DNA of 7,849 nucleotides from the NCBI GenBank assembly GCA_039587215.1, contig JBDHIW010000112.1, forward strand, positions 1 to 7,849. The letters are read 5' to 3'. Positions 1-7,033 of the stretch are shown piece after piece. Source of the stretch: CAMYLY01 sp039587215. Lineage in GTDB: Bacteria; Gemmatimonadota; Gemmatimonadetes; Gemmatimonadales; GWC2-71-9. The first letter of the stretch is position 1. The number at the start of each line of letters is the position of its first letter. Position numbers and translations under genes: made by a program. The notes beneath the pieces were generated by a model, which was not told where the DNA came from, made no database searches, and saw only the letters and a list, made by a program, of their open reading frames with translations.

Positions 1-1995
1 GGGTGCTTTGCGGAAGGTCCCGTTGGTGAAGAAGCTCCCGCTGGCACTGAACGCGGTGAAGTCCGCGTCGGTCTGGTGATCCCAGAGGCCACCGGTCTGG
101 ACGGAGATGTTGGCGCCACTGATAAAGCGCAGCGCGCCCGTGGCGAGGTACTGCACCGTGCCGCCAACCCGCAGCTGGCGGCCGTTCAGATCGCGCTGAT
201 TGGTGCCGCTGATCGTGAGGATTCCCCCACTCCCCACGTTTGTTGCGCCTGTGCCGCCCATGGTACCCGAGGACCAGTCGTAAGCACCCGACACGGTCAG
301 TGTCCCAGCCCCCGTGAGGGTTCCGCCATTGTGAACCAGCTGACCATTCGTCAGGATCTGCGAGTTTGGCGACGCGAGGGTGAGCGTGCGCCCGGCCATC
401 GTGAGTGTCTGGCTTCCCGACGCACCACCCACGACGATCGTCGGCACGGTCGCGTTCACGTCCAGCGTCACCGTATACGTCCCCGACACCGTGATCAGCA
501 CGGTGTCGGACGCACCGGGTGCCGTGCCGGTGTTCCACTTGGTGCCGTCGCTCCAGTTGCCGCTCACGGCACTCTGCCACACGACGTTCCCGGGCGGAGG
601 CGTGCCTTCGGCTGTGAAGGTCACGGACGCGGCGAGCTGCGGGCCTTCGGCCTGGGTTGGCTGTGCCTCCGGCACTTCGTCTGCGGAGCCGCTCGCCGCA
701 GCGTCAGATGCGACCGGCTGATCGGCCGGCACGGGCGCGGGTAGAGAAGCGACCGCCTGGTTGATCCCGAATTCCGTCCCCAGTGTCCAGGCGACCTTGG
801 CGTGGCCGCTCGCGTCCGTGAACGTGGAATCGGCGGACAGTGTTCCGTTGTTCGCCGAGACCGCCCAGTCCACCCGCTGGTTCGCGACCGGGTTCCCCAG
901 CGAGTCCGTCGCCAGCACGACGAGCGAGTCCGGCAGGACGGCGCCGACTTCGCCCGACTGCGCGTCACCTGCCACGATCGTGAGATCGCTTGCGAACGCC
1001 GGTTCGGCGGTCGCGGCCAGCGTCGCGGACACTCCGGCGAACCCGATGGCTTCTGCGGTGACCGTCTGCGTCCCCGCCGCCGTTCCAAGCGTCCATGCCG
1101 TGGCTGCGCGTCCATCGGCGCCTGTCACCACCGTGTCAGGAGAGAGCGTGCCGCCGTCCGGCGTTGAGAACGCCACGGTCACCCCCGCCACCCCCAGCCC
1201 GTCGTCGCCCTGGACCTGGACGACCACGGAGTCCGTCAGGGTCGTCCCAGCCTTGCCGATCTGGTTGTCCCCCGCGACGACGGCCACGGTGCTGGGCAGC
1301 GGCTGTACCGCCCACCGCAGGGTGTCGCGCTGGCCCGTCAGCAGCTCCGCCACGATCCGAGCGGTTCCGCGGGCCGTACCGAAGATCTGGCCGGAGGTGT
1401 CATCGACCGTACGCGCCACGGCCGTGTCCAGGGAAAGCCAGGCCACCGGCGTCCCCGGAAGGGTCTGACCGGCGGAGTCCTGTGCCTCCGCCGCGAGCTG
1501 CAGCGTGTCGCCGGCGAACCCCGTGGTGTCGGTCCCGAGGATGACGACCCCGGCCGCGTCGGCGCCGGGACCAGAGTACGAGAACTCGACCGGCACGACG
1601 GGCGCGCTCCCGGGATCCTGGCCGGGGGTGACTGTTACGGGACCGGAACTGAAGACGGCGGCGTTGCTCGGTGTGAGCAGGTCGATGGTGAGTTCGAAGT
1701 TCTCCCCGGCCGTGAGCATGACCACGGTGAGGGACAGGTCGATGGTCGAATCGCTGGGATTGATCGTGACGGTCGTGTCGGTGACGACAGTGCCGTCGGA
1801 GATGCGGCGTATGGTCAGCTGGGCCGAAGCGAGCGGCACGATTCCCGAGGCGGAACTCGCGAAGCTCGGGGCGACGGAGAAGTACCCGGTCAGCCCTTCC
1901 GGCGGGCCACCGACGTCATCGAGACAGGCAGTGGCGAGCACGAGCGCTGCAATGGCCGAGGATGTGACGAAGCGGGCGCGGGCGATGGAGCGCAT
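1..1995 (-). CDS. Large Ig-like (Big) domain and beta-helix lipoprotein, 3' end outside window
   Basis: The reading frame is open from the ATG at 1995 to the window edge: 665 codons with no stop, and no alternative ATG before the upstream in-frame stop. The N-terminus is a signal peptide (Arg at 2, 6 and 8, then a hydrophobic run) ending LVLATAC. Cys24 is the likely lipidated residue, although Ala at -3 is a weak lipobox. Residues about 32-130 form a Ser/Thr-rich beta domain. Residues 145-225 resemble a Big_2 fold. Residues 236-332 and about 338-465 are two Big_1 (invasin/intimin-type) repeats, sharing VVAGDNQ/IVAGDAQ openings and AWTLGT cores. From residue 470 a NWSDGTKW...PGASDTVLI segment leads into Gly/Thr/Asn-rich repeats (LTLASPN, LTGAGTLTVSGAYDW) typical of a parallel beta-helix in surface proteins. 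An envelope-anchored adhesin or structural role is inference; no catalytic motif is visible. The Shine-Dalgarno is weak, and the gene is separated from its upstream neighbour by a terminator. Confidence 0.85.
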   Translation of the reverse strand, partial: MRSIARARFVTSSAIAALVLATACLDDVGGPPEGLTGYFSVAPSFASSASGIVPLASAQLTIRRISDGTVVTDTTVTINPSDSTIDLSLTVVMLTAGENFELTIDLLTPSNAAVFSSGPVTVTPGQDPGSAPVVPVEFSYSGPGADAAGVVILGTDTTGFAGDTLQLAAEAQDSAGQTLPGTPVAWLSLDTAVARTVDDTSGQIFGTARGTARIVAELLTGQRDTLRWAVQPLPSTVAVVAGDNQIGKAGTTLTDSVVVQVQGDDGLGVAGVTVAFSTPDGGTLSPDTVVTGADGRAATAWTLGTAAGTQTVTAEAIGFAGVSATLAATAEPAFASDLTIVAGDAQSGEVGAVLPDSLVVLATDSLGNPVANQRVDWAVSANNGTLSADSTFTDASGHAKVAWTLGTEFGINQAVASLPAPVPADQPVASDAAASGSADEVPEAQPTQAEGPQLAASVTFTAEGTPPPGNVVWQSAVSGNWSDGTKWNTGTAPGASDTVLITVSGTYTVTLDVNATVPTIVVGGASGSQTLTMAGRTLTLASPNSQILTNGQLVHNGGTLTGAGTLTVSGAYDWSSGTMGGTGATNVGSGGILTISGTNQRDLNGRQLRVGGTVQYLATGALRFISGANISVQTGGLWDHQTDADFTAFSASGSFFTNGTFRKAP

Positions 1996-2171
1996 ACGAA
2001 CCGAACCGGGTTTGGGGGGACAAGACCGATCGTATGCAAAACCTGCACCACGCTCCCCGAGAGATCAACGGCAGCGGCGAGTCGTGATGTGCCGGGTCGG
2101 TCTCGGATAGCACCCCACGGTTGCGGGAGTGTGGTTCAGCGCGAGTGGGTGTGTGTAGTGGCTGGAACGGC

Positions 2172-2206
2172 AAAGGGCCCCGGCGGTCCCTGACCGCCGG
2201 AGCCCC
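2172..2206 (-). terminator. Rho-independent-type terminator of the acyl-CoA dehydrogenase gene
   Basis: A perfect 9-bp stem (CCGGCGGTC at 2180-2188 with GACCGCCGG at 2192-2200, loop CCT) is extended past a single C/A mismatch by four more pairs (GGGC 2175-2178 with GCCC 2202-2205). Read on the minus strand it is followed directly by TTTG, a short U tract. It starts about 27 nt beyond the stop codon of the dehydrogenase, which fixes its likely owner. It also separates that transcript from the lipoprotein gene downstream. The U tract is short, so termination strength is inferred from the stem. Confidence 0.8.
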
Positions 2207-2232
2207 AGTGCACCGCTGGTGCCTGCTGCGCG

Positions 2233-4122
2233 CTACGCTGGTTTGGTCCGCGGTACCTCGAACTCCAGCCAGAGCAGATCGTCCGCCATGACGCGCTGCG
2301 CGGTCTTGTAGACGTTGACGTCGTCGTTGTCGAATACGTCGTCGAAGCGTTGCTCGATGCGACGTCGCGCGAGGCGGCAGAACGTGTCGGCCAGCTGTTG
2401 GGCGGTCGGTGCCTGTGCGCGTTCCTCAGGCGACTTGCTCACTTTGAGCATGTGCGCCCGCGAGCATGTCGCGGTGATCGCGAACAGCTCGGCGCCGATC
2501 TCCACGAGTCGTGCGAGCACGGACTGACGCTGCTCGAGTTTAGGCCCGAGCCGCACGATGGCGTAGAACAAGGTGCGGGCGAGACGCCGGGACGTGCGCT
2601 CGGCGTATCGCATGTGTTGCGCCAGGGCCCCGAACTCGCCGAATCTCGGCCAGCGTCCCCAGCCGAGCCATCGGCTCGGATACCACCAGGCGTAGTAGAA
2701 CCCGGCCCTGAAGAGGGCGGAGATCTTCTGGCCGATCGAGGCCTTCGGGTCGGCGAGTGCGCCGCCCACCTTGAGGTGCGTGTCCACGACCTCGCGGGCG
2801 ATGAAGAGCCGCATGATCTCGCTCGATCCTTCGAAGATCAGATTGATCCGGAAGTCGCGCATGATCCGCTCGACCGGCTCGGGGCGGTCTCCCCGTCGCT
2901 TGAGGCTCTCGGCGGTTTCGTACCCGCGCCCGCCCTTGATCTGCATGGTGTCGTCGATCAGTTCCCAACCGCGCTCGGTGTTCCACATCTTCGCCATCGC
3001 GGCTTCGAGGCGGATGTCGAACTTGTTCTGATCGGCCATGATGGTGGCCAGCTCGGCCACGGCGTCCATCGCGAAGGCGGTGGCCGCCATGTTCCCCAGC
3101 ATCTGGGCCACCGCGTCGTGCTTCCCGACCGGGTGGCCCCACTGCACCCGCGTCTGACTGAAGCGGCGCGCGATCGCCAGGCAGCTCCGCACGGCGACGG
3201 CGGACGTCGTCGGCACGGTCAGTCGGCCGGTGTTGAGTGTCACGAGCGCGAGCTTGAGCCCTTTGCCCTGTTCCCAGAGGAGATTCTCCTTCGGGACCCG
3301 GACGTTCGTGAAGCGCATCCAGGCGTTCTCGATCCCGTGCAGCCCCATGAAGTGACAGCGCTCGAGCACCTCGACCCCCTCCCACGCGCCTTCCACGATG
3401 AATGCGGAAATGCGCTTATCGGGGGTCCGCGCCATCACCACCATGAGGTCGGCGATGGTGCCATTGGTGCACCAGAGCTTCTCTCCGTTCAGGATGAACG
3501 CCTCGCCATCCTCGGTCGGCTCCGCCGTCGTGGTCATCCGAGCGGGGTCGCTCCCGACGTCGGGTTCGGTGAGCGCGAACGCGCTGATCGCACCTTTGGC
3601 GAGTCGGGGGAGGTACTTCTCCTTCTGCGCGGGCGTCCCGAACGTCTTGAGCGGCTGCGGGACGCCGATGGACTGGTGCGCCGACAGCAGGACGGCGATC
3701 GACGACTCGTGCGCCGCCGCGATCGCGATGGCGCGGTTGTAGATGGCTTGGGAGAAGCCGAGGCCGCCGTACTCTTGCGGAATCTTGATGCCGAAGCACC
3801 CGAGTTCCTTGAGCCCGTCGACGATGACCGACGGGATCTTGTAGGTCCGGTCGATCTCGTCCGCATCGACGTGCTCGGCTAGGAACTGATCCAGCTTGGC
3901 TAGCCACGGCTCGGCCCGCGCCAGCTCGTCTTCGGGAATGCGGGGGTACGGGTGGATTGCGTCGAGGCGAAGTCGGCCCGCGAAGAGTTCGCGAACGAAG
4001 CTCGGGGCCGCCCACTCGGTCTGGCGGGCTGCTTCCGCGACCTGGCGCGCCTCGCCGTACGAGACGTCTCGGTTGCCCGAGCCATCGGGAGCTTGCCGAG
4101 CGTCGGGAGCAACGGTAGTCAT
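2233..4122 (-). CDS. Acyl-CoA dehydrogenase, very-long-chain (VLCAD/FadE-like) type
   Basis: This is a 629-residue FAD enzyme for the first step of beta-oxidation, converting acyl-CoA to trans-2-enoyl-CoA, with electrons expected to pass to electron-transfer flavoprotein. Visible parts are an N-terminal region matching VLCAD (FVRELFAGRL then HPYP), a helical domain at about 70-177 (GLKELGCFGIKIPQEYGGLG, LSAHQSIG, QKEKYLPRLAKG), a beta domain opening with FALTEPDVGSD at 182-192, and a C-terminal helical domain at about 286-446 with GGRGYE. Glu431 in FEGSSEIMRLF aligns with the MCAD/VLCAD catalytic base. About 180 further residues follow, as in the homodimeric VLCAD/ACAD9 group; they include a Trp-rich stretch at 475-497 that may bind membrane. 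Relative to human VLCAD as I recall it, about ten residues are inserted after GGRGYE. I chose the ATG at 4122 (MTTVAP) because AAGG lies 10 nt upstream. The longer frame from 4224 would add 34 unlike residues and consume the whole divergent intergenic region. Substrate chain length is inferred from the family. Confidence 0.93.
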   Translation of the reverse strand: MTTVAPDARQAPDGSGNRDVSYGEARQVAEAARQTEWAAPSFVRELFAGRLRLDAIHPYPRIPEDELARAEPWLAKLDQFLAEHVDADEIDRTYKIPSVIVDGLKELGCFGIKIPQEYGGLGFSQAIYNRAIAIAAAHESSIAVLLSAHQSIGVPQPLKTFGTPAQKEKYLPRLAKGAISAFALTEPDVGSDPARMTTTAEPTEDGEAFILNGEKLWCTNGTIADLMVVMARTPDKRISAFIVEGAWEGVEVLERCHFMGLHGIENAWMRFTNVRVPKENLLWEQGKGLKLALVTLNTGRLTVPTTSAVAVRSCLAIARRFSQTRVQWGHPVGKHDAVAQMLGNMAATAFAMDAVAELATIMADQNKFDIRLEAAMAKMWNTERGWELIDDTMQIKGGRGYETAESLKRRGDRPEPVERIMRDFRINLIFEGSSEIMRLFIAREVVDTHLKVGGALADPKASIGQKISALFRAGFYYAWWYPSRWLGWGRWPRFGEFGALAQHMRYAERTSRRLARTLFYAIVRLGPKLEQRQSVLARLVEIGAELFAITATCSRAHMLKVSKSPEERAQAPTAQQLADTFCRLARRRIEQRFDDVFDNDDVNVYKTAQRVMADDLLWLEFEVPRTKPA

Positions 4123-4134
4123 TGGCGTATCGCC

Positions 4135-4145
4135 TTGTGTCACAA
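4135..4145. promoter_or_regulatory. Small dyad TTGTG-T-CACAA next to the dehydrogenase start
   Basis: Two 5-bp arms surround one central base, 13-23 nt upstream of the dehydrogenase ATG, so the dyad abuts its Shine-Dalgarno. It could be an operator half, or an RNA hairpin too small to matter. The arms are short and chance occurrence is quite possible. Its half sites recall TGTG/CACA, but the spacing does not fit a CRP/FNR-type site. Confidence 0.25.
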
Positions 4146-4161
4146 AGTTGAAAGCCGTTCG

Positions 4162-4179
4162 GAGACCGCGTGCGGTCTC
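4162..4179. promoter_or_regulatory. Candidate operator: perfect 18-bp palindrome in the divergent intergenic region
   Basis: GAGACCGC (4162-4169), a GT spacer and GCGGTCTC (4172-4179) form a perfect 8+8 bp inverted repeat midway in the 103-bp gap between the dehydrogenase (start 4122, minus) and the S9 peptidase (start 4226, plus). Placement between divergent starts is typical of a shared repressor site, for example of TetR, GntR or MarR type. No regulator gene is adjacent, and I do not recognise the motif. A terminator is unlikely, because no T tract follows on either strand. I could not place convincing -35/-10 pairs around it. Confidence 0.5.
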
Positions 4180-4225
4180 TACCACATCAACACGGCGGGA
4201 GGGCGTGAGTTCCGTGTTACGCAAT

Positions 4226-6331
4226 ATGGGGAGACAGCCGATTCGTAGCTACGGGTTTGGACCGTCGCGGGGCAGCCGAGCGGGCCTCGGCGCGGTGCGT
4301 ACGCTGCCGCTGGTGACCGGAGTGCTCGCGGCGGCGATGGTGGCCGGTGTCGCCGGGGCGCAGGAGGAGATGCGACCGCTCGATCCCACGACGTTCGTGA
4401 CGCTGGATCAGGTACGCGACGTGCAGATCTCGCCGGACGGTGCCTGGGTGGCCTACACCCTGGTCACGACGGATACGGAGGCCGACGCGCGGACATCCGA
4501 TGTATGGATGGTCGCGACGGGCGGCGGCGATCCCGTGCGCGTGAGCGACCGGCGGGCGGGCGGGCGCGGGGCGCGGTGGTCGCCCGACGGATCCGCACTC
4601 GCGTACGTGACCGCGCGGGGTGGCGCGGAGGTGCGCGTGTACCGGATGGCACGACGGTCGGCGCGGCGGCTCGTGCGGCTCTCCACCGGGGCGAGCGGGC
4701 TCGTGTGGTCCGCTGACGGTCAGAAGCTCGCGTTCACGTCCCGCGTGTACCCGGACTGTCCCGACGAGACCTGCCAAACGGGTCGACTCGACGCCGCGGC
4801 TGACGGACCGGTGGTGCCCCGGGTCTACGAGGAGTTGCCGTATCGCGCGTGGGACGTCTGGGACGACGAGCGGCGCGGTCACGTCTTCGTGATCGACGTC
4901 GAAGGCGGGGAGCCCACTGACCTCATGGCGGGGCTCGACTGGGACGTGGCCGGGGGGGCGTACGCGTTCAGTGCAGACGGTGAGGCGGTGATCCTGACCG
5001 CCAAGATCGGTGCCGACCGTGCCTGGCACACGAACAGCGATCTCTTCCGCATCCCCGTGGCCGGCGGGGAGCCCCGCAACCTCACGGCCGACATGCCGGG
5101 TGCCGAGCGGGCCGCAGCTCCGTCGCCCGACGGCACGAAGCTGGCCTTCCTGTCGCAGGAGCGTGCCGGGTTCGAGTCCGACCGGTGGCGTCTCGTGGTT
5201 CGCGACCTCGCCTCCGGCCGTCGGCAGGACGTCACGCGGCGGGTGTCGCTCTCCGTGCGGGAGTTCCGCTGGCTCCCGGACGGTTCGGGGCTCGTCTTCA
5301 CGGCTCAGCAGCGCCAGCGCACGGGGGTGTTTCGGGTCGATCTGGACGCGCGGGTGAGCCCGGTGTCCCGGTGGGGCAACGTGTCGGGTCTCTCCATCGC
5401 CGCGGATTCGGCGATGACGTTGGCCTTTGCGAACGACGCCATCGATCGGCCCGCGCAGGTGTTCGTCAGGTCACTGGAGGGGGACGAGCGGCCGCGGGCG
5501 CTCACCGACTACAACGCGGAACGCCTCGAGGGGGTCGCGCTGGCCCAGGGACAGGAGATCAGCTGGGTGGGTGCCGACGGGCAGCCGGTGTACGGGCTGC
5601 TGGTCCGCCCGCCGACGTTCCGCCGCGGTGAGCGCTATCCGTTGGTCGTGATGATCCACGGAGGGCCGCAGGGTGCGTGGCTCGACGCGTTCCATCCACG
5701 GTGGAATGCCCAGCTGTTCGCGGCCCCGGGCTACGTCACGGTGCTGCTCAACCCGCGAGGGTCGACCGGGTTCGGGCAGCGCTTCGTCGACCAGATTTCC
5801 CGGGATTGGGGCGGACGCGTGTACATCGACCTCATGGCCGGCGTGGAGCATGCGACCCGCTTTGCCTTCGTCGATTCCTCGCGGATCGCGGCGGCGGGCG
5901 GCTCGTTCGGCGGCTACATGGTGAACTGGATCAACGGGCACTCGAACCGGTTCGACGCCCTGATCACGCACGCGGGTCTGTACAATCTGGAGTCGTTCTA
6001 CGGGGCGACCGAGGAGCTGTTCTTCCCGGAGTGGGAGTTCGCGGCTCCGCCGTGGGACAATCGCACGTACTACGATCAGTGGTCACCGCACCGGTATGCG
6101 CAGAACTTCCGAACGCCGACACTCGTGCTCCACGGCGCGCTCGACTATCGGGTGCCGGACACACAGGCGTTCGAGGCCTTCACCGCACTTCGGCGGCAGG
6201 ACGTGCCGGCCAGACTGGTGTATTTCCCCGACGAGGGACACTGGATCGGCCGCCCGTCGAACCAGGTACGCTGGTGGGAAGAGGTGCATGGGTGGCTGGC
6301 GCAGTATCTTGGAGCGACGGCTACCCCGTAG
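4226..6331 (+). CDS. Secreted S9 family (S9C/DPP5-like) serine peptidase
   Basis: This 701-residue prolyl-oligopeptidase-fold enzyme probably releases dipeptides or acylated residues from peptides outside the cytoplasm. The signal peptide is LPLVTGVLAAAMVAGVAGA with cleavage before Gln46. Residues about 55-430 are a beta-propeller with repeated PD40-type blades (ISPDGAWVAY, WSPDGSALAY, WSADGQKLAF, PSPDGTKLAF). Cys178 and Cys183 (YPDCPDETC) could form the disulfide often seen in DPP5 proteins. The alpha/beta-hydrolase domain (about 440-701) carries an HGGPQG oxyanion region, Ser560 in GGSFGGYM, Asp640 in LDYRVP and His672 in DEGHW, so the triad is complete. The TEELFFPEWEF segment and RWWEEVHGWL end fit DPP5/acylaminoacyl-peptidase relatives. 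The start is uncertain. ATG 4226 leaves a long 24-residue n-region. GTG 4295 would give a compact signal peptide. GTG 4214 has GGAG 12 nt upstream. It leads the three-gene plus-strand cluster. Exact specificity cannot be read from sequence. Confidence 0.93.
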   Translation: MGRQPIRSYGFGPSRGSRAGLGAVRTLPLVTGVLAAAMVAGVAGAQEEMRPLDPTTFVTLDQVRDVQISPDGAWVAYTLVTTDTEADARTSDVWMVATGGGDPVRVSDRRAGGRGARWSPDGSALAYVTARGGAEVRVYRMARRSARRLVRLSTGASGLVWSADGQKLAFTSRVYPDCPDETCQTGRLDAAADGPVVPRVYEELPYRAWDVWDDERRGHVFVIDVEGGEPTDLMAGLDWDVAGGAYAFSADGEAVILTAKIGADRAWHTNSDLFRIPVAGGEPRNLTADMPGAERAAAPSPDGTKLAFLSQERAGFESDRWRLVVRDLASGRRQDVTRRVSLSVREFRWLPDGSGLVFTAQQRQRTGVFRVDLDARVSPVSRWGNVSGLSIAADSAMTLAFANDAIDRPAQVFVRSLEGDERPRALTDYNAERLEGVALAQGQEISWVGADGQPVYGLLVRPPTFRRGERYPLVVMIHGGPQGAWLDAFHPRWNAQLFAAPGYVTVLLNPRGSTGFGQRFVDQISRDWGGRVYIDLMAGVEHATRFAFVDSSRIAAAGGSFGGYMVNWINGHSNRFDALITHAGLYNLESFYGATEELFFPEWEFAAPPWDNRTYYDQWSPHRYAQNFRTPTLVLHGALDYRVPDTQAFEAFTALRRQDVPARLVYFPDEGHWIGRPSNQVRWWEEVHGWLAQYLGATATP

Positions 6332-6341
6332 CGGGGCTGCC
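6319..6341 (+). other. Hairpin whose loop is the peptidase stop codon
   Basis: CCCCG and CGGGG flank the TAG stop at 6329-6331 as a 5-bp stem with a 3-nt loop. Beyond a 2x2 internal mismatch, GGC (6319-6321) pairs with GCC (6339-6341). GTTTGG follows. This could be a weak terminator, attenuator or mRNA-stability element lowering expression of the next two genes. The T tract is poor, so read-through is expected. Confidence 0.3.
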
Positions 6342-6367
6342 GTTTGGTGTACGGAGCCAGGACGACC

Positions 6368-6379
6368 GAGGTAGGGACG
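6368..6379 (+). promoter_or_regulatory. Ribosome binding site deciding the phosphoribosyltransferase-like start
   Basis: GAGGTAGGGACG immediately precedes the ATG at 6380. GAGG is spaced 8 nt from the start, and the overlapping AGGG lies closer. It favours 6380 over the in-frame TTG at 6344. Confidence 0.65.
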
Positions 6380-7033
6380 ATGGCCGAAACCAACCAGCCC
6401 AGAGCGCTGTTCCCCACCCGGTCGGGTGCGGGCGCGTCGTTGGGCCAGCACCTGTACGGGCGGGTACGCCAGCCGGTGCTGATGTTGGGCGTCACACCGT
6501 CCGGAGTGGAGGTGGCGGCAAGCGCCGCCAAGGCCATCGGCTGTGAGTTCGACGTCATCGTCGCATCCCACATTCGCCTCGAGCAGCTCGGCATCATCGG
6601 CGCGGTTGCCGAAGACGCCGACGCGGTCATCGACCCGGAATTCGAACCCAGATTCTCGATGCTGGAGGCTATGGAGGACGCGATCGACCGGGCCCGCCGC
6701 GCGGTGAAGCGCGAGCGACTCCTGTTCCGCGGCCAGCGGCCGCTACGCTCGGTCGCCGGGAAGACGGTCGTGATCGTCGAGGGCCACCTCACGTCGCCGT
6801 GGAAGACCCTGGCGGCGGTGGCCGCCGTGGCCGGTGGTGAGCCGGCGCACCTCGCCATCGCGGCGCCTGTCGGGACCAAGGTTGTCCAGGAACGCATGCG
6901 GGCCCGGCGCGTCGACTTCGTGTGTCCTTCCGTCGTGATGGACCCCGGTGGGCATCCCCGACCCTTCGGCGATCCGGGCGATCCGTCCGCCGAACGCCTG
7001 CGATCGATTGTCGTCGCGCGTGAAGCCGCGTAG
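6380..7033 (+). CDS. Phosphoribosyltransferase-fold protein (COG1926-like) with degenerate PRPP loop
   Basis: This is a 217-residue cytosolic protein with no signal peptide. Its order of motifs follows the COG1926 predicted phosphoribosyltransferases: an N-terminal LGQHLYGR region, a beta strand and turn (VLMLGVTPSGVEVAASAAKAIG) where relatives have GLPRGGVPVA, then RLEQLGIIGAVAED, a linker helix with RAVKRERLLFRGQRPL, then GKTVVIVEGHLTSPWKT at about 127-143 and LAIAAPVG. In active members the last loop reads roughly VDDGxATGxT and binds PRPP. Here the acidic pair is Glu134-Gly135, and TSPW replaces the small Thr/Gly residues. The fold call is fairly safe, but transferase activity is doubtful. 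A regulatory, binding or scaffolding role is possible; the substrate is unknown. It starts 48 nt after the peptidase stop and its last 14 nt overlap the PIG-L gene, which suggests co-translation. Confidence 0.8.
   Translation: MAETNQPRALFPTRSGAGASLGQHLYGRVRQPVLMLGVTPSGVEVAASAAKAIGCEFDVIVASHIRLEQLGIIGAVAEDADAVIDPEFEPRFSMLEAMEDAIDRARRAVKRERLLFRGQRPLRSVAGKTVVIVEGHLTSPWKTLAAVAAVAGGEPAHLAIAAPVGTKVVQERMRARRVDFVCPSVVMDPGGHPRPFGDPGDPSAERLRSIVVAREAA

Noticed and set aside
380..1544. Several plus-strand open frames of 110-235 codons
   Set aside because: They mirror the minus-strand Ig-like lipoprotein, whose signal peptide, domain repeats and uninterrupted 665 codons make it the real gene.
2029..2034. 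TACGAT on the minus strand as a -10 box for the lipoprotein gene
   Set aside because: It matches the consensus at four of six positions, but no -35-like hexamer lies at 16-18 bp. TTGATC is about 28 bp away.
1916..2173. 85-codon minus-strand frame across the lipoprotein start
   Set aside because: It overlaps the lipoprotein N-terminus in another frame, shows no domain and no ribosome binding site, and begins at the terminator.
2350..3882. 510-codon open frame on the plus strand
   Set aside because: It lies wholly antisense to the well-supported acyl-CoA dehydrogenase. Its composition (His, Arg, Asp, Gly, Pro, Leu) is that of a high-GC shadow frame, with no recognisable domain.
4148..4153. 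TTGAAA as a -35 box for the peptidase gene
   Set aside because: No acceptable -10 hexamer occurs 16-18 bp downstream; the site there is the GC-rich palindrome.
4217..5029. 270-codon minus-strand frame
   Set aside because: It is antisense to the peptidase propeller, has shadow-type composition, and lacks any motif.
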